This document shows positions 32,582 to 39,920 of a DNA stretch of 64,000 nt, piece after piece (position 1 is the stretch's first letter; every line of letters starts with the position of its first letter). Made by a program: the position numbers and the translations under genes. Location: assembly GCF_023101165.1 (NCBI RefSeq), contig NZ_CP078076.1, positions 496,001 to 560,000 of the forward strand, in the 5' to 3' direction. Origin of the DNA: Microbacterium sufflavum (lineage in GTDB: Bacteria > Actinomycetota > Actinomycetes > Actinomycetales > Microbacteriaceae). A model generated the notes under the pieces. That model had not been told where the DNA came from, searched no databases, and saw only the letters and a list, made by a program, of their open reading frames with translations.

Positions 32582-34183
32582 ATGACAGTCTCGGAAGCCA
32601 CCACGGTCCCCGCCCTCCTCACGGAGATGGCGGCGCTCGGCGATCACCCCGCCATCGTCGACGGCGATGTGACGATCGGCTACGCCGAGCTGCGGGACCG
32701 CGTGGAGGACGTCGCCCGCGCGTACCTGGCGCAGGGCGTGGCGCCCGGCGACCGCATCGGTCTCTGGGCGCCCAACCGGTACGAGTTCATCCTCGCGATG
32801 CTCGGCGCCCAGCTGGTCGGGATCGCGGTCGTGCCGTTGAACACCCGCTTCACGGGTCACGAAGCCGCCGAGATCCTCGCCCGCTCCCGCGCCACCGCGC
32901 TCGTGCTGGCGGACGGCTTCCTCGGCAAGTCCTACAGCGAGATGCTGCGCGATGCAGCGGCCGAGCGCGGCGGGGACGGCCCGGTGTTCCCCGGGCTCCC
33001 GCACCTCCGCACCGTGGTCTGCCTGGACGGCGACGGTGCCGGCGGGCTGCTGTCGTGGGACGCCTTCCTCGCCGGCGGTGGAGCCGTGGCACCGTCACGG
33101 GTGGCCGAGGCTGCCGCGGCGGTCGGTCCGGACGACATCATGGACGTGCTGTTCACCTCGGGCACCACGGGCGTGCCCAAGGGCGTGCTCAGCGCGCACC
33201 GGCAGACCCTGTCGGTCGCGCGCGCCTGGGGCCTCGGAGCCCGCCTCACGCCGGAGGACCGCTACGCCGTCGTGAACCCCTTCTTCCACGGCTTCGGCTA
33301 CAAGGCGGGCATGATCACGTCGCTCATGGCCGGCACCACGATCTACCCCCTGGCCGTGTTCGACGCCGACCGCCTGCTCGACCTCGTGCAGTCCGCCCGC
33401 ATCAGCGTGCTGCCCGGCGTGCCCACCATCTTCACATCGCTGCTCGACCACCCCCGCCTCAGCGAGTACGACCTGTCGTCGCTGCGGTTCGCGATCGCCG
33501 GGGCCACGGCCGCCCCCGCGACGCTCTTCCACGACATGGTGAACGTGCTCGGCTTCGAGACCGTGGCCCAGGCGTACGGCCTCACCGAGTGCGTCGTCGC
33601 CACCCTCTCCCGCCCCGGCGAGTCGCTGGAGCACACGGCCCAGACCACCGGTCCCGCGGTCGAGGGCGTGGAGATCCGGGTCGTGGACGAGGAGGGGAAC
33701 GACGCGGGGGTCGACGTGGACGGCGAGATCCTGCTGCGCGGCCCCAATGTGATGCTCGGCTACTTCGAGGACCCGGCCGCGACCGACGCCGTGCTCGACG
33801 CGGACGGCTGGTTCCACACCGGCGACGTCGGCCGTCTCGACGAGCACGGCTGCCTCAAGATCACCGACCGCCTGAAGGACATGTTCATCGTCGGCGGCTT
33901 CAACGTGTACCCCGCCGAGGTCGAGAACGCGCTGCGCAAGCACCCGGCGGTGAACGAGTCGGCCGTGATCGGTGTGGACGACGACCGGCTCGGCACCGTC
34001 GGCCGCGCCTACGTGCTGCTGCTGCACAACGCGGAACCGCGCCCCGACGCCGCCGAACTCGAGACCTTCTGCCGCCGGCACCTGGCGAACTTCAAAGTGC
34101 CGCGCGAGTTCGTGCTCGTGGAGGACTTCCCCCGCAACGCCACCGGCAAGATCCTCAAGTCCGAGCTCCGCGACCGCGCCTGA
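32582..34183 (+). CDS. fadD3: Acyl-CoA synthetase FadD3 (HIP-CoA ligase)
   Basis: Adenylate-forming acyl-CoA ligase of 533 residues. The AMP-binding P-loop is LFTSGTTGVPKGV at about residue 193; NPFFHGFGYKAG, IAGATAAP, QAYGLTE and GWFHTGDVGRLDEHGCLKITDRLKDM follow, with the C-terminal Lys in NATGKILKSEL. FadD3 activates the propionate side chain of HIP to HIP-CoA, which is also the inducer of the regulon. The ATG at 32582 has AAAGGACG eight bases upstream. The pairing with kstR2 across operator 7 supports the HIP-CoA role, although fadD3 usually heads the fadE31-33 unit in mycobacteria. Confidence 0.9.
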   Translation: MTVSEATTVPALLTEMAALGDHPAIVDGDVTIGYAELRDRVEDVARAYLAQGVAPGDRIGLWAPNRYEFILAMLGAQLVGIAVVPLNTRFTGHEAAEILARSRATALVLADGFLGKSYSEMLRDAAAERGGDGPVFPGLPHLRTVVCLDGDGAGGLLSWDAFLAGGGAVAPSRVAEAAAAVGPDDIMDVLFTSGTTGVPKGVLSAHRQTLSVARAWGLGARLTPEDRYAVVNPFFHGFGYKAGMITSLMAGTTIYPLAVFDADRLLDLVQSARISVLPGVPTIFTSLLDHPRLSEYDLSSLRFAIAGATAAPATLFHDMVNVLGFETVAQAYGLTECVVATLSRPGESLEHTAQTTGPAVEGVEIRVVDEEGNDAGVDVDGEILLRGPNVMLGYFEDPAATDAVLDADGWFHTGDVGRLDEHGCLKITDRLKDMFIVGGFNVYPAEVENALRKHPAVNESAVIGVDDDRLGTVGRAYVLLLHNAEPRPDAAELETFCRRHLANFKVPREFVLVEDFPRNATGKILKSELRDRA

Positions 34184-34221
34184 CCCGCCCCGGTCGATTG
34201 GCCCGCGCGACCCCCGGCCGG

Positions 34222-34227
34222 TAGCCT
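34222..34227 (+). promoter_or_regulatory. -10 box of Tat-secreted protein gene
   Basis: TAGCCT lies 28 bases before the ATG at 34256, followed by the ribosome site GGGGAAGGA (34241-34249). No convincing -35 was seen. Confidence 0.4.
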
Positions 34228-34255
34228 TCGAGGTCGGCCACGGGGAAGGACGGGG

Positions 34256-34687
34256 ATGCGGGGACACGACCGATCGGCGGGGATCACGCGACGCACGGCG
34301 ATGCGGGCGGCGGTGTGGACGGTACCGGTGGTGGCGGTGACCTGCGCGGCGCCACTGGCGGCGGCGTCCACCGCGCGCCCGGCGGTGCAGATGCTGCCCG
34401 TCACCATCGACCGCGCGACCTTCACCTGGCCGGGAGCGGTGGTCGGCAACCCTGGGACGACGCCGATCACCGTGACGTGGTCGGTCGCGGTGTCACCCGA
34501 GCTGGACTGGATGACCGGGCCCACCACGGGCTCGACGACGGTCCCGCCCGGCTCGTCCGCCACCATCGCGGCGGGGGTGCAGGGATTCCCGGTCGCCGCG
34601 GCGTGGCCCACCACGCTCACCCTCACGCTGCTGCGCGACGGCGGCAGCGAGGATCACAGCCTCGTGTTCCAGGCCGAAGAGGCCTGA
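34256..34687 (+). CDS. Small Tat-exported protein of unknown function
   Basis: A 143-residue exported protein with a twin-arginine signal: TRRTAMRAAVWTVPVVAVT at about residues 12-30, ending in an AxA-type cleavage region around LAAAS (about residue 38). The mature part of about 100 residues is beta-rich (TFTWPGAVVGNPGTTPITVTWSV, TTLTLTLLRDG), like the small surface or cell-wall-associated proteins common in Microbacteriaceae. No catalytic motif. It has its own promoter and no KstR2 site, so it is probably an unrelated gene within the island. Confidence 0.78.
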   Translation: MRGHDRSAGITRRTAMRAAVWTVPVVAVTCAAPLAAASTARPAVQMLPVTIDRATFTWPGAVVGNPGTTPITVTWSVAVSPELDWMTGPTTGSTTVPPGSSATIAAGVQGFPVAAAWPTTLTLTLLRDGGSEDHSLVFQAEEA

Positions 34688-34702
34688 CCGGGATCCGGGG
34701 CT

Positions 34703-35923
34703 TCAGCTCAGGCGCTCGAGCACCATCGCCATGCCCTGGCCACCGGCGGTGCACATGGTCTCGACCGCGAACTGCTCGTCTCGCTCCCGCAGCGCGTTGA
34801 TCGCCGTGGTCGTGATGCGCGCACCCGTCATGCCGTAGGGGTGGCCGAGGGCGATCGCGCCGCCGTTGACGTTCACGCGCTCCGGATCGATGCCGATGTC
34901 CGCGATGGACGGCACGACCTGGGCCGCGAACGCCTCGTTGATCTCCAGGAGGTCGATGTCGCCGATGCTCATGCGGGCGTGGGCGAGCGCCCGCTCGACG
35001 GCCTGCACGGGACCGAGCCCCATGATCTCGGCCGACAGCGCCGACACCCCGGTCGACACGATGCGGGCGAGCGGGGTCAGCCCCAGCTCGGCGGCTCGGG
35101 TGTCGCTCATGACCACGAGCGCCGCCGCCCCATCGTTCAGCGCGCAGCAGTTCGCGGCCGTCACGGTGCCGTGCGGGCGGAACACGGGCTGCATCCCGCC
35201 GATGCCGTCCAGGGTCACCCCCGCGCGGGGGCCGTCGTCGGCCGAGACCAGCGTGCCGTCGGTCAGACGCACGGGAGTGATGTCCTTCTGCCAGAAGCCG
35301 CGGGCGGCCGCGGCCTCGGCACGGTTCTGGCTGAGCACGGCCCACTCGTCCTGCTCGCGCCGGGAGACGCCGCGGAACGAGGCCACGTTCTCGGCGGTCT
35401 CGCCCATCGCGATGTAGATGTCGGCGAGCTCGCCGCGCGCGCGCGGGTCGGACCACACGAACTCCGGGTCCTGCGCGTCCCGCGCGGTGCGGGCAGCGGC
35501 GTCGGCCCACCGCGGGTTCTTGGTGTCGGGCATGCCGTCGGCCTTGCCGGACCCGAACTGCGACACCGCCTCGACCCCGGCCGACACGAACACGTCGCCC
35601 TCGCCCGCCTTGATCGCGTGGAAGGCCATGCGAGTGGTCTGCAGCGAGGACGCGCAGTAGCGGTTGACGGTGGTGCCGGGCACGCCGTCCCACCCGAGCT
35701 GCAGCGCGACCATGCGGCCGATGTTGTACCCCTGCTGACCGGCCGGCTGCGCACACCCCATCATCAGGTCGTCGATCTCGGCGGGGTCGAGTCCCGGCAC
35801 GGCTTCCACGGCGGCGCGCACCATCTGCGTCGCGAGGTCGTCGCCGCGCATGTCCTTCAGGCTGCCCTTGAACGCGCGGCCGATGGGCGAGCGCACGGCG
35901 GAGACGATGACGGCTTCGGTCAT
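34703..35923 (-). CDS. Acetyl-CoA acetyltransferase (FadA5-like thiolase)
   Basis: Thiolase of 406 residues with nucleophile Cys in VNRYCASSLQTTR (about residue 90), His in NGGAIALGHPYGMTG and Cys in ETMCTAGGQG. The tyrosine after GHP and the spacing resemble FadA5-type thiolases, which shorten steroid side chains, more than FadA6. It is the second gene of a leftward unit with an SDR (four-base overlap), controlled from operator 8. With FadA6 at 18866, the island has two distinct thiolases, which suggests at least two rounds of thiolysis on different intermediates. Confidence 0.88.
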   Translation of the reverse strand: MTEAVIVSAVRSPIGRAFKGSLKDMRGDDLATQMVRAAVEAVPGLDPAEIDDLMMGCAQPAGQQGYNIGRMVALQLGWDGVPGTTVNRYCASSLQTTRMAFHAIKAGEGDVFVSAGVEAVSQFGSGKADGMPDTKNPRWADAAARTARDAQDPEFVWSDPRARGELADIYIAMGETAENVASFRGVSRREQDEWAVLSQNRAEAAAARGFWQKDITPVRLTDGTLVSADDGPRAGVTLDGIGGMQPVFRPHGTVTAANCCALNDGAAALVVMSDTRAAELGLTPLARIVSTGVSALSAEIMGLGPVQAVERALAHARMSIGDIDLLEINEAFAAQVVPSIADIGIDPERVNVNGGAIALGHPYGMTGARITTTAINALRERDEQFAVETMCTAGGQGMAMVLERLS

Positions 35924-36738
35924 GAGGGGGTTCCTCCAGAGTCGGGCAGGCGGTCGGCCTGCCGCACGATGTCGGCGTTCGGGGTGTGGGCGAGGAAGGC
36001 CGGCCATTCGCCGCCGCCGTCGACCGGGATCACGGCACCGGTGAGGTGCGCGGAGAGGGGGGAGGCGAGCACGACGCACACGGCCCCGAGTTCGGCGGGG
36101 TCGGCGAGACGTCCGCGCGGGATGGTGCGCGCGATCTCGGCGTATTGCTCGGGCGTGCCGTAGTGATCGGCGGCGCTCTCGGTGTGCACGAGCCCGCTGC
36201 TGACCGCGTTGACGCGGATCTCGGGGGCCCACTCGACGGCGAGGCTGCGGGTCAGGCTCTCCAGTGCCGCCTTGGCCGCCCCGTAGACGGCGGTGCCCGG
36301 ACTCGGACGGCGCGCACTGATCGAGGTGATGTTGACGACACTGCCCTTCGCTGCGCGCAGAGGCTCGAACGCGGCGCGCGTGGCGACGGCGGCCGAGAGG
36401 AAGTTGATCTCGGTGATCGCCTGGAAGTAGCGGGGCGAGCCCGCCTCGAACCGGCCGAAGGGGGAGCCGCCGACGTTGTTGACGAGTACGTCGAGCCGTC
36501 CGTGGCGCTCGGCCACGTCGCGGATCCACGCCTCGTTCTGCGCCGCGTCGCGCACGTCGACGGGGCGGAAGGAAGCGCGGCGCCCGTCGCGCTCGGGAAC
36601 CCCGTCGGGCTCGGAGCGCCCGCAGAACTCGACCTCGGCCCCGGCGTCCAGGAACGCGTCGACCACGCCCCGGCCGACACCGCGACCGCCGCCGGTGACC
36701 GCGACGACCTTCCCCGCGAAATCGATGACCAGACTCAC
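35920..36738 (-). CDS. SDR dehydrogenase, Rv3549c-like
   Basis: An SDR of 272 residues with AVTGGGRGVGRGVV, NNVGGSPFG, catalytic Ser in ITSISARRP and YGAAKAALE, and the C-terminal VDGGGEWPAFL. It is somewhat longer than most at the C-terminus. GTG start at 36738 with GGAGGAG upstream. Mycobacterial steroid clusters carry an SDR pair beside echA20; this one is similar in length and style to the second (Rv3549c), but exact orthology is not certain. It is coupled to the FadA5-like thiolase, so a 3-hydroxyacyl-CoA dehydrogenase followed by thiolysis is a natural reading. Confidence 0.85.
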   Translation of the reverse strand: MSLVIDFAGKVVAVTGGGRGVGRGVVDAFLDAGAEVEFCGRSEPDGVPERDGRRASFRPVDVRDAAQNEAWIRDVAERHGRLDVLVNNVGGSPFGRFEAGSPRYFQAITEINFLSAAVATRAAFEPLRAAKGSVVNITSISARRPSPGTAVYGAAKAALESLTRSLAVEWAPEIRVNAVSSGLVHTESAADHYGTPEQYAEIARTIPRGRLADPAELGAVCVVLASPLSAHLTGAVIPVDGGGEWPAFLAHTPNADIVRQADRLPDSGGTPS

Positions 36739-36789
36739 TGCGCACTCCTCCGTACCGCGCTCCGGTGCGACGGCCTGTCCATGCTACCA

Positions 36790-36803
36790 ACCAAATGCTA
36801 GGT
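36790..36803. promoter_or_regulatory. KstR2-type operator, site 8
   Basis: ACCAAATGCTAGGT matches 8 of 10 fixed positions. Its right half overlaps the -10 box at 36799-36804 of the rightward SDR gene. Confidence 0.72.
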
Positions 36804-36804
36804 T
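36799..36804 (+). promoter_or_regulatory. -10 box inside operator 8, leaderless SDR start
   Basis: TAGGTT is followed by six bases and the ATG at 36811, so transcription would begin at the start codon. The box is inside the operator, giving direct steric repression. Confidence 0.5.
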
Positions 36805-36810
36805 TGTTGC

Positions 36811-37644
36811 ATGGGTCACGAAGACGTACCTCCCCGCTCTCCGCGCACGATCGTCGTCACCGGCGGTGCGCTCGGCATCGGTGGCGGCATCAGCCGCCGC
36901 TTCGCCGCTGAGGGCGACCACGTGGTGCTGGTCGACATCGACGCCGACGCCGCTGAGGCGACAGCGTCGGAGATCGAGGAAGACGGCGGGAGCTGCACCG
37001 CGCTCGTCGGCGACATCACCCGGGACGACACGGTCGCCCGCCTGGCGGCCCACGTTCAGGAGCAGCACGGTCATGCGGAGGTGCTCGTCAACAACGTCGG
37101 CGACTTCCGCCCCGCGAAGTCGTTCTTCGCCAAGAGCCCACCGGAGCAGTGGCAGCGGTTGCACGAGCTGAACCTCTGGCACGTGTTCGCGGTGACGCAC
37201 GCCCTGCTGCCCGGAATGATCGCGGCCGGCCGCGGCAGCATCGTGAACGTGTCCACCGTGGAGGCCTTCCGCGGCATCCCCGGCAACGCGGTGTACTCCG
37301 CCTACAACGCCGGCGTGTCCGCCTTCACCAAGAGCCTGGCGGTCGAGCTCGGCCCCTCCGGCATCCGCGTCAACGCGATCGCCCCCGACCTCGCCGACAC
37401 CCCTCAGACACCGGCCGAGCTGATGCTCGCCGGACGCGACCCCGCTCTGCTGCGCTCCTGGCTCCCTGCCGGGCGCTTCGGTCGACCGGAGGACTTCGCG
37501 GGCGTGGTGGCGTTCCTCGCCTCCGACGACGCCGCCTTCGTGACCGGACACACCATTCCGGTCGACGGCGGCACGCTCGCCGCCTCCGGCTGGTACGGCC
37601 GCGCGGAGGGCCGCGGCTGGACCAACCTGCCGGATCGAGCATGA
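36811..37644 (+). CDS. SDR-family protein with altered catalytic lysine
   Basis: An SDR-fold protein of 277 residues: VVTGGALGIGGGIS, a VDID segment (NAD-type), NNVGDFRPAK and catalytic Ser in NVSTVEAFRG. The active-site YxxxK reads YSAYN, so the lysine that lowers the Tyr pKa and binds the ribose is Asn. The rest of the protein is normal, including APDLADTPQTP and the VDGGTLA end. It may be catalytically weak, use a substitute residue, or have a binding role. Apparently leaderless, with its -10 inside operator 8. It is coupled by overlap to a SnoaL-like gene. Confidence 0.83.
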   Translation: MGHEDVPPRSPRTIVVTGGALGIGGGISRRFAAEGDHVVLVDIDADAAEATASEIEEDGGSCTALVGDITRDDTVARLAAHVQEQHGHAEVLVNNVGDFRPAKSFFAKSPPEQWQRLHELNLWHVFAVTHALLPGMIAAGRGSIVNVSTVEAFRGIPGNAVYSAYNAGVSAFTKSLAVELGPSGIRVNAIAPDLADTPQTPAELMLAGRDPALLRSWLPAGRFGRPEDFAGVVAFLASDDAAFVTGHTIPVDGGTLAASGWYGRAEGRGWTNLPDRA

Positions 37645-38174
37645 ACCTCGCGGAGCTGGTCGATCGTCAGGAGATCCACGCCCTCGTGCTCCGCTACTGT
37701 GCTGCGGTCGACCGGGCGGATTGGGGCGCGGTGCGTGCGGTGTATGCCACGGACGGCGTCGACCACCACACCGGTTTCTCCGGTGACGCCGACGCCTACG
37801 TGGCCTGGTTGCGCGAACGGACCGCGGTCTTCGACGGCACTGCGCACCTCACCGCCAACCACACGGTCGAGCTGCTCGGCGACCACGCGTACGCGGAGAC
37901 CTCCGGCACCGCTGTGCACTGGGGATCCCCGGCCGAAGACGAGACCCGCAACTTCACGAGCGGCTTCCGCTACCTCGACCACCTGCGCCGCGACCCGGAC
38001 GGCTGGCGGATCGTCGAGCGCCTCGCGGTGCGCGACTGGACCCGGTCCGATGCCGGGCGCCTGCGCGATCCCGAGGGCGACGGCCCACGCGGACGGCGAG
38101 GACCGGACGACCCCTCCACCGCGTTCCGGGAGCGGGTGCGGACGACAGCCGAGAGCGCGAGGAGGATGACATGA
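37641..38174 (+). CDS. SnoaL-like (NTF2-fold) protein B
   Basis: A 177-residue SnoaL_4-type protein: LVDRQEIHALVLRYCAAVDRADWGAVRAVYATDGVDHH gives the first helices and the pocket Asp/His residues, followed by VELLGDHAYAETSGTAVHWG and RDPDGWRIVERLAVRDWTRSD. The C-terminal 35 residues are hydrophilic and extend beyond the fold. Members of this family near steroid or polyketide genes act as isomerases or dehydratases without cofactor. ATGA overlaps on both sides place it between the SDR and a second SnoaL-like gene, in the unit controlled from operator 8. Confidence 0.85.
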   Translation: MNLAELVDRQEIHALVLRYCAAVDRADWGAVRAVYATDGVDHHTGFSGDADAYVAWLRERTAVFDGTAHLTANHTVELLGDHAYAETSGTAVHWGSPAEDETRNFTSGFRYLDHLRRDPDGWRIVERLAVRDWTRSDAGRLRDPEGDGPRGRRGPDDPSTAFRERVRTTAESARRMT

Positions 38175-38653
38175 CCGCGGACATCGAACGGCGGCTGCGG
38201 CTGCTGGAGGACCGCCTGGAGCTCATCGACCTGGAGGCGACGTACGCGCGCTCGTTCGACGAACGCGACGGCGCCGCGTGGAGCGCGCTCTTCACGGACG
38301 ACGGGGTGTACCAGTCCCGGCCCGTAGGCGACGCGCCGCCCGTCACGTTCGTACAGGGTCGTGTTGCGCTGGAGGCGTTCTGCCGCGACGCCCCGTTCTC
38401 GGGCATCCACTTCCTGCACCTGCCGCAGCTGCGGTTCGACGGCGACCGGGCGACCGCCCGCGTGCACCTCGAGTTCCACGGCGACCACCCTGCGGACCCG
38501 GGCGCACCCCGCGTGGCGATGCGCGGGTACTACGACGTGGCGTATCGCCGGGTGGACGGTCGCTGGCGCATCGCCCACCGCGTCACCACGGCGTTCGGAC
38601 GCGAACAGACAACGGTGCTCGGCTATCCGCCCGCGGCCGTGCTGCCGGACTGA
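38171..38653 (+). CDS. SnoaL-like (NTF2-fold) protein C
   Basis: A 160-residue NTF2-fold protein: RRLRLLEDRLELIDLEATYARSFDERDGAAWSALFTDDGVYQ, then FSGIHFLHLPQLRFDGDRATARVHLEFHG and YYDVAYRRVDGRWRIAHRVTTAF. It overlaps protein B by four bases, so two different members of the family are made together, possibly as a hetero-oligomer or for successive steps. No similarity to ring-hydroxylating dioxygenase beta subunits beyond the shared fold, and no alpha subunit or Rieske protein is present. Confidence 0.85.
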   Translation: MTADIERRLRLLEDRLELIDLEATYARSFDERDGAAWSALFTDDGVYQSRPVGDAPPVTFVQGRVALEAFCRDAPFSGIHFLHLPQLRFDGDRATARVHLEFHGDHPADPGAPRVAMRGYYDVAYRRVDGRWRIAHRVTTAFGREQTTVLGYPPAAVLPD

Positions 38654-38697
38654 TCCGAGCGGAGGTCGGGCGAGGTCACGGTCAGGCGCGGCCCCGG

Positions 38698-39159
38698 TCA
38701 GACGGGGAGGACGAGCCGGAACCGCTCGCAGAGCACGGGCATGTCCGGGGCGTAGCCGCGCGGGCTCTCGGAGTGGGTGCGCCAGTAGCGCTCGTGCACC
38801 TCGCGCCAGTGCTCCAGCGTGCGGTCACCCTCCCCCTCGGCGAAGGCGTGCACGGCATCGACCCGGTCGAACGGCACGACCTCGAGCGCGGTCGTCTCGA
38901 TCACGGCGCGCGGCTCCCCGCGTCCGTCGAGGATGATGCTGAGCTCACCCACCTCGGGCAGCGGGTCGCCGGTCGCCTCGTAGTCCCACAGCGACGACGC
39001 GGTGCCGACCTTCACACCGGCGAGCACCAGCGCGAGCAGCTCGTCGGCGTGCGCCGGGGTGGCACCGAACGCCCATGCCTCCGGCACCGCTTCGGGAAGG
39101 TGCGGCAGCGCCGCCCTCGCGTCGCGCCAGTACTGCTCGATCCCCGCACCGTCATCCAC
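38698..39159 (-). CDS. ASCH-domain protein
   Basis: A 153-residue protein whose core (about 35-150) is an ASCH domain, a beta-barrel related to PUA domains: LALVLAGVKVGTASSLWDYEATGDPLPEVGELSIILDGRGEPRAVIETT, with the closing FAEGEGDRTLEHWREVHERYW. Members bind RNA or nucleosides, and some hydrolyse N4-acetylcytidine. It has no evident tie to the catabolic genes and no KstR2 site; it appears to be an ordinary gene between two parts of the regulon. Confidence 0.88.
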   Translation of the reverse strand: MDDGAGIEQYWRDARAALPHLPEAVPEAWAFGATPAHADELLALVLAGVKVGTASSLWDYEATGDPLPEVGELSIILDGRGEPRAVIETTALEVVPFDRVDAVHAFAEGEGDRTLEHWREVHERYWRTHSESPRGYAPDMPVLCERFRLVLPV

Positions 39160-39200
39160 CCGCCCAGACTAGCGGCGGACACCCCCGGGACCGCCTGCCG

Positions 39201-39920
39201 TCACGCGACCGCGCCGAAGTACGCCCGCTGCAGATCCTCCAGGGACACGTCGGCCGCGGCGCCCGCGAGCGTCGTGCGGCCCATCTCGATCACGGCCACC
39301 TCGTCGGCGATCGCGACGGACTCCTGCACCGCCTGTTCGACGAGGAGGATGCCGATGCCGGTCGCCTTCAGCTCGTGCACCCGCTCCATGACCTCCTTCA
39401 CGATCACGGGGGCCAGGCCCTGGCTCGGCTCATCGAGGATCAGCAGTTTCGGCTTCGCCATGAGCGCCTGCCCGATCGCGAGCATCTGCTGCTGTCCGCC
39501 CGACATGCTTGCAGCCGGCAGGGCCCGCTTGCTGCCGAGGATCGGGAACAGCTGGTAGATCTCGTCGACCGAGGAGGCGAGGCCGCGCTTGCCGAGGCGT
39601 CGCGAGAAGCCGCCGAGGATCAGGTTCTGCTCGATCGTCAGCTCACGGAAGACCTTCTTGCCCTCCTGCACGTAGGAGATCCCGCGCGCGACCCGCTTGT
39701 GCGGCGCGTCGGCGAGGGGCGCCCCCAGGTAGGAGACGGACCCGCCCGTGACCCGGTTCAATCCGGTGATGGCACGCAGCGTGGTGGTCTTGCCGGCGCC
39801 GTTGCGACCGAGCAGCACCGTGATCTCTCCCGACCGCACCGTGAGCGACACGTCGCGCACCACGGTCAGGTCGCCGTAGCCGGTCCTCAGCGCCGACACC
39901 TCCAGCAGCACGTCACTCAT
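39201..39920 (-). CDS. livF: Branched-chain-type ABC transporter ATPase LivF
   Basis: A 239-residue ABC ATPase of the LivF group: Walker A GRNGAGKTTT (about residues 38-47), Q-loop YVQEGKKVF, signature MSGGQQQMLAIG, Walker B LLILDEPSQGLAP and a final His-loop region with Gln (LLVEQAVQES). It forms the importer with LivG (fused to LivM), LivH and the binding protein. It overlaps the LivMG gene by eight bases. In this family the cargo is set by the binding protein; amino acids, urea, amides and aromatic or short organic acids are known, so the substrate here may be a catabolic acid. Confidence 0.93.
   Translation of the reverse strand: MSDVLLEVSALRTGYGDLTVVRDVSLTVRSGEITVLLGRNGAGKTTTLRAITGLNRVTGGSVSYLGAPLADAPHKRVARGISYVQEGKKVFRELTIEQNLILGGFSRRLGKRGLASSVDEIYQLFPILGSKRALPAASMSGGQQQMLAIGQALMAKPKLLILDEPSQGLAPVIVKEVMERVHELKATGIGILLVEQAVQESVAIADEVAVIEMGRTTLAGAAADVSLEDLQRAYFGAVA

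Noticed and set aside
37641..38653. SnoaL-like pair as small subunits of a ring-hydroxylating dioxygenase
   Set aside because: No Rieske alpha subunit, ferredoxin or reductase gene is present in the window; the shared fold alone is insufficient.
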